Shown here: piece after piece, positions 12,285-23,300 of the stretch
How positions within the stretch are numbered: position 1 is the stretch's first letter
Layout: each line of letters begins with the position of its first letter
Assembly: GCA_963277665.1 (NCBI GenBank)
Contig: OY728123.1
Location: 630,414,915-630,478,914, forward strand
Direction of reading: 5' to 3'
From: Viscum album
Taxonomy: Eukaryota > Streptophyta > Magnoliopsida > Santalales > Viscaceae
DNA length: 64,000 bases
Notes under the pieces: model-generated
What the model was told of the DNA's origin: nothing
The model's database searches: none
What the model saw: the letters and a program-made list of their open reading frames with translations, nothing else
Made by a program: the position numbers and the translations under genes

Positions 12285-15200
12285 TTGGACAGTGGATGTT
12301 CAAGACACATGTCTAGAGATTATTCATGCTTAAAGAGCTTAATAAAGGATGATGGAGGCTATGTCACATTTGGTGATAATTCTAAAGGAAAAATCATCGG
12401 CCTAAACCAAATTGATAACACTGATTCAGTTTTAATTTCTAATGTGTTATTTGTTGATGAACATAAGTAAAACATGTTAAGTATTTCTCAATTATGTGAT
12501 GATGGATTTAATGTGAAATTTGAAAATTATTCCTATAATGTTTTAAATTCTCGAAATATTTTAGTATTTTAATCTTTAAGAAATAAAAATGTTTATTCTA
12601 TTGATTTAAATGATTTAGCTAAACAGCATGTTACTTGTTTAAATGATTTTCATAAAGAATCTTGGCTTTAGCATAGAAGATTAGGACACTGAAACATCTC
12701 TTTACCAAGAAAATTAACTAAGAAGAACATAGTTAGAGACCTACCTAAGCTTGAATTTCCTAATGACAATGTTTGTAATCACTATCAAAAGGTAAATCAA
12801 CATAATGTTTCTTTTAAATAAAAGAAAGAGTTTTCAACGTCTAAACCTCTCGAGTTGGTTCACATGGACTTGTTTGGACCTTCAAGAGTTTCTAGATTAA
12901 ATGGGAAGCACTATGTCTATGTTCTAGTATATGAATTTTCTACATATACATGGGTATACTTCTTAGCTCACAAAAGTGAAGCTTGTTCTTACTTTGTTAA
13001 ATACTCCAAATCTGTAGAAAATTTTAGTGGACTTAAGATTAAAACCCTGAGAAGTAAACATGGCTGTGAGTTTGAAAATCTGGAGTTTGAATCTTATTTC
13101 TCACATAATGGATATAGTCACAACTTTTCTGCTCGTAAGAAACCTCATCAGAATGGTGTAGTATAAAGAATTAATTGAACCCTTCATGAAATAGCTAGAA
13201 CCATGATTAATGAATATGACCTGCTTATTTACTTTTGGGTTGAAGCTGTGAATACAGCTTGTTATATTATTAATAGAGTCTTAATTATTGTAGTTCTTAA
13301 GAAGACCCCATATGAGTTGTGGAATAATAGAAAACCTAATGTTAGTTAATTTAAAGTATTTGGTTGCAAAGATTTTATTCTAAATACAAAGGATAATCTA
13401 GACAAGTTTTCTTCTAAGAGTGATGAAGGAATTTTTCTTGGTTATTATTTAACTAGAAAAGCATATAGAGTCTTTAACAAGAGAACCAAATGTGTGGAAT
13501 AATATGTTCACATCAAGTATGATGAAACTGATCCACATGAGCCTAAAACCTCTCTTGAAAATCATAAAGAAGATTTGAGTGTTCTGGACCTTAATGAAAA
13601 ATATAAAGAACCTTCTATAAAAACATCCAGTTCTGGACATATTCCAGAATCGGCTTCTGTTTAACCCGAACATGGAGATGAACCTGAAATTTCTAGTCCT
13701 ACCTTTATTAGATCAATAAGGATTCTAAAGAATCATCCTTTGGATGCAGTTTCTGGTAATCTTGATAGAGGGACACAAACTGGAGATTCTCTAAGAAACC
13801 AGGTTGAACATCAAGCCTTTATTTCACAGCTAGAACCTAAAAATGTCAATGATGCTATCAATGATGAATTTTGGGTAATTTCTATGTAAGAAGATTTAAA
13901 TCAATTTGAAATAAAGAAAGTCTAGGAATTAGTTGAAAGACCTAAGGACACTTTAACAATAGGAACTAAATGGTTTTTTAGAAACAAAGTTGATGAGTCT
14001 GGAAACATAGTAAGAAACAAATCTAGATTAGTTGCACAAGGATATAGTCAAGAGGAAGGTATAGACTATGAGGAAGCCTTTGCACCTGTAGCCAGATTAG
14101 AAGCCATTAGGATCTTACTTGCCGATGCTGCTCATCTAAATTACAAGTTATATCAAATGGATGTCAAATGTGCTTTTCTAAATGGTTTTATTGTTGAAGA
14201 TGTTTTTTTTGAACAACCACCTGGATTTACTAATCCTCATTTTCCAACTCAAGTTATTAAACATTCTAAATCTCTATATGGTCTAAAACAAGCTCTAAGA
14301 GCATGGTATGACAGACTTAGTAATTTTCATATTTCAAAAAGTTTTACTAAAGGGATTACTTCTCCAACTCTTTTTATTAAAATAATTTTTAAAGATTTTT
14401 TAATAGTACAAATCTATGTTGATGATATTATTTTTGGATCTTCCAACCACTCTTTATGTACTGATTTTTCAAAAAGTATGAAAAATTATTTTGAATTGAG
14501 TTTAATGGGAGAACATAAATATTTTCTTGGATTTCAAGTGTTTCAAATTGAAAATAGTATTATTCTGAATTAAATTAAATATACAAAGGATGTCTTAAAA
14601 CGTTTTGGTTTGGATAGTATTAAGGAAAGTGAAACTCCAATGAGTACATCTTGTAAATTGGATGCAGATGAAACTGGGAAACCAGTGGATCAAACCAATT
14701 ACAGATGTATGATTGGAAGCTTACATTACCTTACTACTAGTCAACCAGATATTATGTTTAGTGTGTGTATGTGTGCACGATTTCTAGATAATCCAAAATA
14801 ATCCCATTTACTTGCTGTTAAAATGATTTTTAAGTATCTTAAACATAATATAAACTTAGGTTTGTTTAATCAAAAGAACTAACCCTTTGAGTTAATGAGT
14901 TATTCAGATGCTGATTTTGCTGGTTTCAAGTTGGATAGAAAAAAAACTTCGGGAAAATTTCACCTATTGTGAAAATCCTTTGTATTTTAGTGTAGTAAAA
15001 AGTAGGATCATGTAGCATTATCCACTGCCAAAGTAGAGTACATAGCTGCTGATAGTTACTGTGCAAAAATTCTTTGGATGAAACACACTCTTTTGGACTA
15101 TGGATATGACTTTAAGCACGTTTCAATCAAATGTGACACCACTAGTGCAATAAATATCTCGAAGAACCTTGTGTCTCACTCTAGGACCAAACACATTAAT

Positions 15201-15362
15201 GTAAGGCATCGTTTCATGAGATATCATTACCAAAATGGTGAAATAATTCTGCAGTTTATAGGTACTGAACATCAATTAGCCGATATTTTCACTAAACCTT
15301 TGAGTTCAAAATGGTTAAGTTACATTAGACATTAGTTAGGTATGTTTAATCTTGATCGGTAG
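12285..15362 (+). pseudogene. pol: Sirevirus pol: protease, integrase, reverse transcriptase, RNase H
   Basis: Pol cuts the polyprotein, integrates the DNA copy and makes it from RNA. Domains in order: aspartic protease with the D-S-G triad (LDSGCSRHMS, 12285); a GAG-pre-integrase region (about 12660-12810); the integrase core from about 12855 (HMDLFGP, then the H-Q-N-G-V-V region near 13145); RT from about 13960 (RLVAQGYSQ; QMDVKCAFLNG at about 14155; the catalytic YVDD at about 14418); and RNase H (SYSDADFAG at about 14900, ending with DIFTKPL near 15292). The whole stretch stays in one frame from 12285 to the stop at 15360-15362, yet has well over ten internal stops, for example at 12468, 13164, 14571 and 14799. 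Decay has therefore been mainly by substitution. Several stops fit CAA-to-TAA or TGG-to-TAG changes. Confidence 0.93.
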
Positions 15363-15367
15363 CTAAC

Positions 15368-15460
15368 CTCACCGATGTAAAATTCTCACTGATGTAAAAT
15401 TCTCACCGATGTAAAATTATCACTGATAGGAATCTTCACTGATCGAAATTCTCACAGATG
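15368..15460 (+). repeat. 17 bp tandem repeat with ACCGATG core, just behind pol
   Basis: Three units of 17 bases of the form CTCACCGATGTAAAATT stand head to tail at 15368, 15385 and 15402 (the middle one has one change), followed by two or three decayed units up to about 15460. The core CACCGAT is the same word that fills the LTR arrays. The last pol codons overlap a related GATCGGTAG. Confidence 0.75.
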
Positions 15461-15649
15461 TGTGCCCTATTTTAAAAATTCTGTCTGCCGCCAGAATCTG
15501 AATCATTTTTACATTATTATTTTTATTTATTTTATTATTCCTAAATGATAAAACTAATTCCAGAGCTACTTCTAAATCCACTGAGCCTCAAACCTTATCC
15601 CTAGAACCTTTGCACCTGAATCCTTATAGAACCCTAAATCCTTCGAACC

Positions 15650-18373
15650 AGCGATGTAAAAAACAAAACTTCCTACCATCATAGATGACTCTATTGATCC
15701 GAAAACAAAGAAGAAGAGGATCGAGTAAGAAGCAAGTGGTAGTGGTAGTGTTGCTGGAACTAGGTCGGGGAGACGACCAGTGAATCCTCATTTAAAAAAT
15801 CGAGTTATTGTGATTGAAAAGGATCTGTGTATAGAATGGTTTCTGCCTAGAAAATCCTTTGTGCTCGATGTTCATGAAGAACAAAAATGGGTAGAGTGTT
15901 TTTCAAACAACAATGGTCCCTATTTTCCAATGTTTGTGAAACAGTTTTAGGATTTTGTAACCTTTGATAAATCGGAGAATGAAAATCGAGTAACCTCTTT
16001 TGTGAATGGAAATGAGATGTCATTTTCATCTGTTGAGTGGTATGAGTGCTTAAAATTCCCACATGAAGGTGTATCTGGTTATGTATCGAGAGCCATGCCA
16101 CCTACCACTGATATTTTCAATTATGAGACTACTTTTGAAGATCTAACTGGTGATGGAAGTCAATGACAAGTAGTTGCTATAGAAATGGATGGACAGAACA
16201 GATTTTTGTTCAAATTCGTTCAACATTTCTTGATACCAAGGAGAGGAGACATTTCCAATTTGAGATATAAGAATATCTATCTCTTGTACCTCTTAAGACA
16301 TTGTGTAAAGATAAATTTGTGCAGATTGCTGATGATCCAAATGGAAGACATGACAAGGCTTAAATCAAAGACAAATGCCCTATTCTTTGATAAATTGATC
16401 TCTATGATGATTAAAGTAATAGGGGTAGATGAGTCTCAAGATGAGATAGTAGTAGTTAATAATAAATTTTGTATCACCTCCATAGTGTGAAAATACATGA
16501 GGATCAATTGGAACCCTTGGAGAGGAGAATGGGTCAATGATGACCTGAAGGTATATGACAAATTCAATCCTATGGATCATCCTTCAAGACCAAAGGATAT
16601 GAAGGATCCAGGTCTGGGACCTGATAAATAGGAGCTAGAATACAGTGATGATTCAGAAGAGGGAGAGTCCTCTGCTGATGAAGGAGGAGACCCTCACTTA
16701 CCTCCTAGCCCAACTCCTGAAAATCTTGATCAACAGAAATCAGATAAGGATGAAGCTGCTTTAGAGGATATTGAAGAGGCTACTGTATAGAATGAGGAAG
16801 ATATTCATGCGAGTGAAGAATCTCTGTCAGCTGATTTGAGTCTTAGTCCAGTGATTGGACAATCCTTAATGCCTGATAATGAATAAAATGAAGTTGTCAT
16901 TCCCTTTCCTATTTTGGAAAACCCTCCAACTGTTTCAGAAGAAGAATTGATAGTGGAAGATTCTCCTTAGGATGAAAGACCTACTGATAGTTTTGTTGAT
17001 ACTGCTGTTATCCTAATTGAGGATGAACCAGTTGAGGGGGAGAATCAAACCAATGTTGGAAGGGGTAAAGTGGCTGCTGGAATTGAAGATTGGGCAGAAG
17101 ACCCAGGTTTTATAGTCTGTAGTTTATACTGACCTGATTCAGATAATTAAGCATCTCTTAATTGACCTAAGATTACTTATGATATCAATTCTGAGTTATT
17201 TCTTGAAGATGTGGTCATAATGCATGACCTGGATACTTTAAATAAAAAGCTTAAGGAAATTTTTTTGGAGGAAGTAAAGAAGATGGATGTTTCTCTAGTA
17301 TCTCAGTTCAATCGATTATGACTGACTCAGTGGTCAGTTTAGCATCTTAAAGAGTACCCACTGCAGTTGTACCTGCCTATATGATCACAAGAGCTAATCT
17401 GGAATCCATAAAGGGTGAGCTGAAAGAATTTTTTAATGCCTTGGTTGCTGAGAGGAAGCACGGTTTTTATGAAGAGATGGGTATGTTGGAAAGATCATTT
17501 GAACTCTCTCTAGGTTGTAATTTTTCATCATTTATGGGTGAAATAGTTGAATAAGTTAAAGAATTCCAGGCTCAAGTTTTTAGACTTGAAGCAGATCTTA
17601 AATTTTTAAAGAAATTGGTTATCTCTTTGGATTCTTATATGATCTCAAAATCCCAAGCAGACAAGGACTTAGCCTCTGTCAAGAGTGTGGTAAGCCAGAT
17701 GGTTTCAGTGTTTGAAGGTTTCAAAACCTCTGTGAAAGATCATATTAAAACACAGGATTCCCAAGTTCAAAATCTTATCAGTGGATTGACCAAAATCATA
17801 GAAGAGACTATATCTTTCTCTATTGGTTCTCTTGCATCCAAACCTTCCATGGATTTGAATCATTTTAGAGTTGTGATGAAGGAGGAGCTTGGTCAAGCTT
17901 CAACCAGTGGTTCTGTGGACTCATCCAAGCTTAGCAGAGTTGTGTTTTCTACTAGAGATTCAGCTATAGAGATAATGAAGATTTTTCAGGACTACATGAG
18001 AGAAGCATCTTCCTCTCATAAAGATGTGAAAGATAAGGTGGACTCCTATTTCTCTATGATTTTCACCAAAAATAAACTCAACAATCACTTCAAACTTCTG
18101 TTGCAAAATATGAAGCTACCTCCTGTCAATCAAGCTTTCAGAGAACAAGTTAGCAAGCTAAGGGAATTGACTCCAGCATTGGACATGTTTATGAAGAACA
18201 AGGATGACTTCATATCCGCTATGGAGAGAGGAGGAGGAATAATTATAGATTTCAGAAATCTGTTGTTGCCTTTTCTGCATGTTGATGCTGGCCCAGTAAT
18301 TGTCCCTCCTGATTTTCCTGCCTCTACCTCTACTGTTTCTCCAGTTCAGATGACTCCTGCCCAAGAAATTTGA
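15650..18373 (+). pseudogene. Sirevirus third ORF (env-like region), broken
   Basis: Sireviruses carry an extra ORF after pol, often called env-like, of unknown role. Here the first part (about 15690-16620) reads, with stops and frame changes, as a basic N-terminus (TKKKRIE) and a domain resembling the family annotated as putative plant transposon protein: a conserved F-L-I-P-R-R-G stretch near 16230 is followed by a hydrophobic helix and a FFDKLISMMIKV-like helix near 16390. The middle (about 16620-17100) is very acidic and rich in Glu, Ser and Pro. The last part is an uninterrupted frame of 252 codons (17615-18373) rich in Lys, Asp, Ser and Val that looks like a long coiled coil ending in a Pro/Thr/Ser-rich tail. 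I see no convincing signal peptide. Family assignment is from memory of the pattern. Confidence 0.7.
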
Positions 18374-19075
18374 AGCCTCACACCTATGATAACACAAAGG
18401 ACTCCTCAGTACAGACCATGATCGGTTTCTGTGGCTCAGCCTCCTTTAGTCATTTCCAGAATTCCTAAGCCCTCACCTGCTTCCACTTCAACTGAATCCT
18501 CTTCTGCTCACGAAGGCAAATCTCATATTGAGGATGTGGATTGAAAACTGACTAGACTGTTTGATAGGAATTCATTGTACTTTGTTTTATTTCTATGTAC
18601 CTTTTCACAATTTCTAATACAATTGGCTTTCCTTCCCTTCTCATTGTCCTATTTTCTTTCTTATTGTTTCCCACATTTTGATTATCTCAAAGGGGGGGAA
18701 ATATTTTACCAAGAATTTACAAAGGGAGAGAAATAAACTCTAAGTATCAAATAGGGAGAAATATTCACCCAGGGGGAGAGATATTAATGAAAGGGGGAGA
18801 AATTTTATCTAAGGAAAAGCTATCATGATTTACTCCTCTAATACTATTACATTTCATACTCTGTTACCATTTTCTCTAACTCTCTTATGCCACTAAAATT
18901 TACTTTTGATGTCATTACATTTAATTTTATCTATGATACTATCACATTTTCTTCCACCTCTAATCATTTATGTTCAATAACATATTGTTTCTCTGAGATA
19001 ATTTCATCTAATGATATATCCTCTGATACAACTGCTCATTATTTTAAAACTACAATTTTATAAGTTGTGATTATC
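18374..19075 (+). other. Sirevirus 3' untranslated region with multiple polypurine tracts
   Basis: Purine runs of the AAAGGGGGAGA type recur at about 18689, 18721, 18752, 18771 and 18790 before the final tract at 19076. Repeated purine tracts upstream of the 3' LTR are a described hallmark of Sireviruses. No ORF is seen. Confidence 0.8.
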
Positions 19076-19089
19076 AAAAAGGGGGAGAT
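19076..19089 (+). other. Polypurine tract next to the 3' LTR
   Basis: AAAAAGGGGGAGAT directly precedes the LTR start TGTTGACC. This is the plus-strand primer site of LTR elements and fixes the left edge of the LTR at 19090. Confidence 0.92.
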
Positions 19090-19319
19090 TGTTGACCTCA
19101 ACTGTTTTGATAATCCCAATTATGCTTTCATATTCTTTGAAAATCTCAATCTTATGTTTTTCAATACATTAATTCTTTTAATCTATGATCAAGATGATAA
19201 TAATATTAAAATAATCCCTATGATATGTTAATATTTTTTTATCCATGGTTATATAAGTTCTAATATAATTCTAACCCAATCGGATGTGTTTTACATAAAA
19301 ACAGACAAGTGTAAGCTAC

Positions 19320-19795
19320 CGATCTGCACATAGCTATTGATAAAGAGCTACCGGTACTCAGTCTACCGATAGACTTAGTCTACCGATATACAGAGTCACC
19401 GATATGCTAAGGTCACTGATATAAATAGAGTCACTAATAAGCTAGGGTCACTGATATTAACAGAGTTATCATTAAGAAGACAGTTTACCGACAGAACAGA
19501 CGAGCTACTGATGTGCATGTCTACCAGTAGTTACCGATAGAGTAAGCCTACTGATACAAGTACTGGCAATCAAAAACCAGAGTTACCCATATGAGGAAGT
19601 CTACCGATAGAACCAGTCTACTGAGCTACCGACTAACAAACACACCAGAGCTACCGACAGACAAGAGCTACCGGTAGACAGAAGTCTACCGCTAGAGCCA
19701 ATTCACATAGACAGATACATAGAGCTACCGATGGAGAGAAACTGTTATATAGAGCTATTGATGAAAGAGCAAGAGCTACTGTTTGAAGATCCTAC
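19320..19795 (+). repeat. Array of TACCGAT-like short repeats in the U3 of the right LTR
   Basis: Same array as at 8590-9065, with matching order of units (AGCTACCGGTACTCAG near the left end in both) and independent point changes in individual units. Confidence 0.75.
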
Positions 19796-20023
19796 AACAC
19801 CATGAACTTTAACCAACACAAGCTACTAATGATTGACCAACCAGTCAAACTCTATACTCTATACTCTCAATACTATTTGTTTATTCAGCTAACGACTACA
19901 TTTGATGTTTTTAATGCAGTTAATGTTATTTAATGATCTCTGTTTCCATGTTAGGGAACCGTACCTAGTACCCAAGAAAAAATTAATTATTTTTTTCTGC
20001 ATAAGATGAATGCTATAAATGGA

Positions 20024-20032
20024 TATATAAAA
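20024..20032 (+). promoter_or_regulatory. Probable TATA box of the Sirevirus LTR
   Basis: TATATAAAAAGG lies downstream of the TACCGAT array. In the left LTR the matching site near 9294 reads AGATAAAAAGG, so its TATA box is damaged; a TATAAA at 9284 is a possible substitute there. Assignment rests on motif and position only. Confidence 0.5.
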
Positions 20033-21098
20033 AGGATCGGGATATACAACACTTTTTGAAAGGAAGAGAATCAAGGAACTAAGAAGAGACACGATGGGTG
20101 AAAGAGCCAAGAAATGAACAAAATTCAAATGTTGAGCATTTTTTACTAGTCAACATCCATACTCCAAGAATCCTGGAAATACATGAAGAAACTTATTCTA
20201 GAGGAGAACACAAGCTACATCATGAATGAAGAACTACAACAAGCATTTCATGCACTCAGGCTACTAAACTGGACTGAGATCCTAGGAAGAAAACAACACT
20301 CTATTTTCTGTACAAGAAACTAGAGAATGACTCAGAAGCTTTTCTGATAAACCAAATGAGTCTAGAGCTGCACTGCTAATCACTAAAGCATTTCTATAAT
20401 CAATCATATTCATCTTAGTGATTATTTTTATTTACATTTCGAGCAGTGTGTGTACCCTGTTTATTCTACACACATACTGACTCCGGTACTAAGCTTGAGG
20501 GTTCTTAAATCCTCACTCAAAATTTATAACCCTTTGTTTCCCACTATGGATAGAGGTAGAGGTTGAGTATGACCTGAACAACCTGTGTGCAGTTATTTGC
20601 TTTTCCACGAAGAACTATGGTAGAGGTCTTTGTACCTGGATAGTAGTGTACTATTGTTTACCCCGGATCCAGGGTGTGGATCAATTTATATAAATTGTTG
20701 AGAGGAATAAGTCTCATCTTGAGACTGAACCTATTGGTTATTTTTTCTGTGCATATTAATTTATGTCTATAAGTATACTATATATTTATTCCATATTCCG
20801 CTGTAATTACTTTGAAATACAAAACTATTTTAAATCTACTTTGATAGTTAAATTATCAAGTGTTTATACTTATTATAAACATGTAATTTAATTTCAAAAT
20901 TTAATTTAATCTTCTGATTAAGTCAATTGAGACCTAATCAATCGTTGAGGAACTGATTGAACATTTACACTCTGTATAGATTCACTATAGTTTAGCATTG
21001 TTCTTAAATTGGGGGATTTTAAGAGAAATAATTTTGACAAGAATTATTATTGGAACTCAATTTACCCCCCCTCTTGAGTATCCACACCGATCAACATT

Positions 21099-21108
21099 TG
21101 GTATCAAA
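21099..21108 (+). other. Primer binding site of the second Sirevirus copy
   Basis: TGGTATCAAA lies a few bases after the right LTR, at the same offset as at 10368. The following bases have diverged from the tRNA-iMet complement. Confidence 0.75.
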
Positions 21109-21239
21109 TATTTCTTTTTGGTAAAGAATTTTTGAAATACTCTGTTTTTCAACTTCGATTTTAGTTGCATCCTTAACGATCTTAAATTTCTATTAGTTCT
21201 AAATTTTATCTCTTTAAAACTATTTTCTAAAATATACAT

Positions 21240-22970
21240 ATGGATAATAGACTAGAGGGTGTTTCTACTAACTAGACACCTTTCTTTAATGGCACAAACT
21301 ATGCCCAGTGGAAGCTTAAGATGAAAATACATTTGGAAAGTTTGGGTTTTGATATTTTGACTACTATAGAATCTCAATATATAATTCCAAAAACTAAAAT
21401 AACAACTTGGGATGAACCTACAAAGACTGATTACAATAATAACTGTAAATCCATGAATGCCCTGTATTGTGATTTAGGAGATGAAGAGTTTAATAAAATA
21501 TCTGCTTGCAAATCTGCTTATGATATTTGGGATTCTTTGGGTGTTTCTCATGAAGGAACAACTAATGTCAAAGAAATTCGATTGAATACTTACACTATTA
21601 AATATAACAATTTTAAAATGAAGACTGATGAACCTATTTCTTATATGTATCTCGGGTTTAATGAGATAGTAAATACAATGAGTTCACTTGGAAAAGTTGT
21701 TCTAGCTAAGGAACATATTATGAGGATACTGAGATGTTTTCCAGAACGATGGAGAGGCACTTCTGTTTCAATCAGAGAGTCATGTGACATTGGACCACTG
21801 CTTGTAAAAGAGATTATTGGAAAATTAATGATGTATGAGGAATAAATCAAGGTAAATAAAGTGGAATATGATGAACCAAATAAGAAATCCGTAGCTTTCA
21901 AGACTTCTAATTCAAAAGAGAAAGGACAAAGAAAAAGCTCAAATACAAACTGAAAGTTCAACAAGTGAATGTTCAGACTCTAACAGTGATACTGAAATAG
22001 CTCAAATAGCTAGGAGATTGAATAAGTTTTATAGGAAAAAGAATTTTTTCAGATAATCTAACTACAAATGAAATTATGACAATAAGGGACAGTGGAAGAA
22101 GGATTGGAAGAAAGCTTACAAGAAAGATGAAGTAGTCTATTATTAGTGAAAAAGGAAAGGACACATCAAGACTGATTGTCCAAAATTAAAAGTCAAAAAT
22201 AAATATGATTATAAGGATAAGAAGTACAAGAAATCTATGAAAGAAACTTGGTGTGCTTCAGAGGACATCAAAAGTGAATCTGATGTTTCTGATTTTGAGA
22301 AGAATCGTGCCAACATGTGTTTCATGACCAACACATCTGAGGTAACCTTGGATACTCTTGTTTTAAAGTCTTATTATGCTCGAGATGATGCAGACTCTGA
22401 TTCTGATTCTGAAAACATGACAAGTGGGGATTTATTTGAATACTCCATTATGATGGAAGAAACATGTAATGAACATAAATATTAATATATGTCTCTAAAG
22501 GAACAACATTCTCTTACTGCCAATGTTAAATCTGCTTTTGATATAGAAAAAGAAAGGAATGATCAACTATTAAAGGAAAATAAAAAACTAAAAATGTCAA
22601 ATGAGCAACTTAGAAAGGACTTAGAAAAGTTCACAAATAGAAAAGATACTATAACTCAAATGTTATGTAAGAAAGTTGCACAAAAATACACTACTGGAAT
22701 AGGCTACAAACCTGGACAAAGACAACTTATTAAGAATAGATTTATTTATAAATCTAGACAGAATACTACTAGTTCAAGTTCATGAAATCCCTATGCTTCG
22801 ACTAGTTATTCATATGGTTATAGATCAACTAAAGTTTATCATTCAAAATATATTGATTCTATAAATTATATGAGACCCATATAAAAAATATGGGTACCTA
22901 AAGCTTTGATTGCTAACCTATCTGGACCCAAGAAGATCTGGGTACCAAAATCAATTTCTATCTAAGTCTG
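21240..22970 (+). pseudogene. gag: Second copy of Sirevirus gag, broken
   Basis: Same start (ATG at 21240) and same gag pattern as at 10509. An early TAG replaces the Trp codon of copy 1 in codon 12. The frame is then open from 21321 to a TAA at 21843, where copy 1 has GAA. A single-base indel near 21910 shifts the frame. It is open again at 22237-22485 and 22489-22785, separated by one TAA. The zinc knuckle keeps the last half (GHIKTDC) that copy 1 has lost, but its first two cysteines are a Tyr and a stop codon. The lesions differ from those of copy 1, so the two decayed independently after the copies separated. Confidence 0.88.
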
Positions 22971-23017
22971 TTTTGTAGGAAACATGCTTAAAGAGTTATC
23001 ACAAGAAGGTATGGTAC

Positions 23018-23300
23018 TTGGACAGTGGATGTTCAAGACACATGTCTAGAGATTATTCATACTTCAAGAGATTAATAATGGTTTATGGAGGCAACATCAC
23101 CTTTGGTGAAAATTCTAAAGGAAAAATCATCGGGCTAGGCCAAATTAGTAACACTGATTCAGTTTTAATTTCTAAAGTGTTATTTGTTGATGGACTTAAG
23201 TATAACCTGTTAATTATTTCTCAATTATGTGATGATGGATTTAATGTAAAATTTGAAAATTATTCCTTTAATGTTTTTAATTCTCAAAATATTTTAAAAT
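23018..23300 (+). pseudogene. Second copy of Sirevirus protease, truncated
   Basis: Reads LDSGCSRHMSRD like copy 1 and is open where copy 1 has a stop (TAT at the position of the TAA at 12468). Sirevirus homology ends at about 23300; the continuation of the frame to 23401 reads into LTR A and is not part of the protein. From the gag MCFMTN codons (22315) to the protease TTG (23018) is 703 bases, the same as in copy 1 (11582 to 12285). Confidence 0.85.

Larger units (their letters stand above)
8362..21093 (+). mobile_element. Full-length decayed Sirevirus (Ty1/copia LTR retrotransposon)
   Basis: Two direct LTRs of about 2.0 kb (8362-10362 and 19090-21093) enclose a primer site, gag, pol in the order protease-integrase-RT-RNase H, a long third ORF and a purine-rich 3' end. 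The integrase-before-RT order is diagnostic of Ty1/copia. The third ORF after pol, several polypurine tracts and the LTR length are the known marks of the Sirevirus (SIRE/Opie) genus. In the first 80 LTR bases about 10 differ between the two LTRs, so insertion is old. Every coding region carries stops, so the element cannot move by itself. The right LTR is followed by a second, truncated internal region. Confidence 0.9.
19090..21093 (+). repeat. 3' LTR of the Sirevirus, also left LTR of the second internal copy
   Basis: It is the direct counterpart of 8362-10362, opening TGTTGACCTC and ending near CCGATCA. It is followed by a second primer site and a second gag, so it is shared by two internal regions in an LTR-internal-LTR-internal arrangement. 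Confidence 0.9.
21094..23300 (+). mobile_element. Second, truncated Sirevirus internal region
   Basis: Begins with a primer site (21099) and contains gag and the first part of the protease. It follows copy 1 (10363-12560) closely and then breaks off after AATATTTTAAAAT near 23300. There it is joined to the U5 part of minus-strand LTR A. No later part of pol belonging to this copy is found elsewhere in the window. Confidence 0.85.

Noticed and set aside
15847..18397. Minus-strand open frames opposite the Sirevirus third ORF
   Set aside because: They are shadows of plus-strand coding text, which carries the recognisable motifs.
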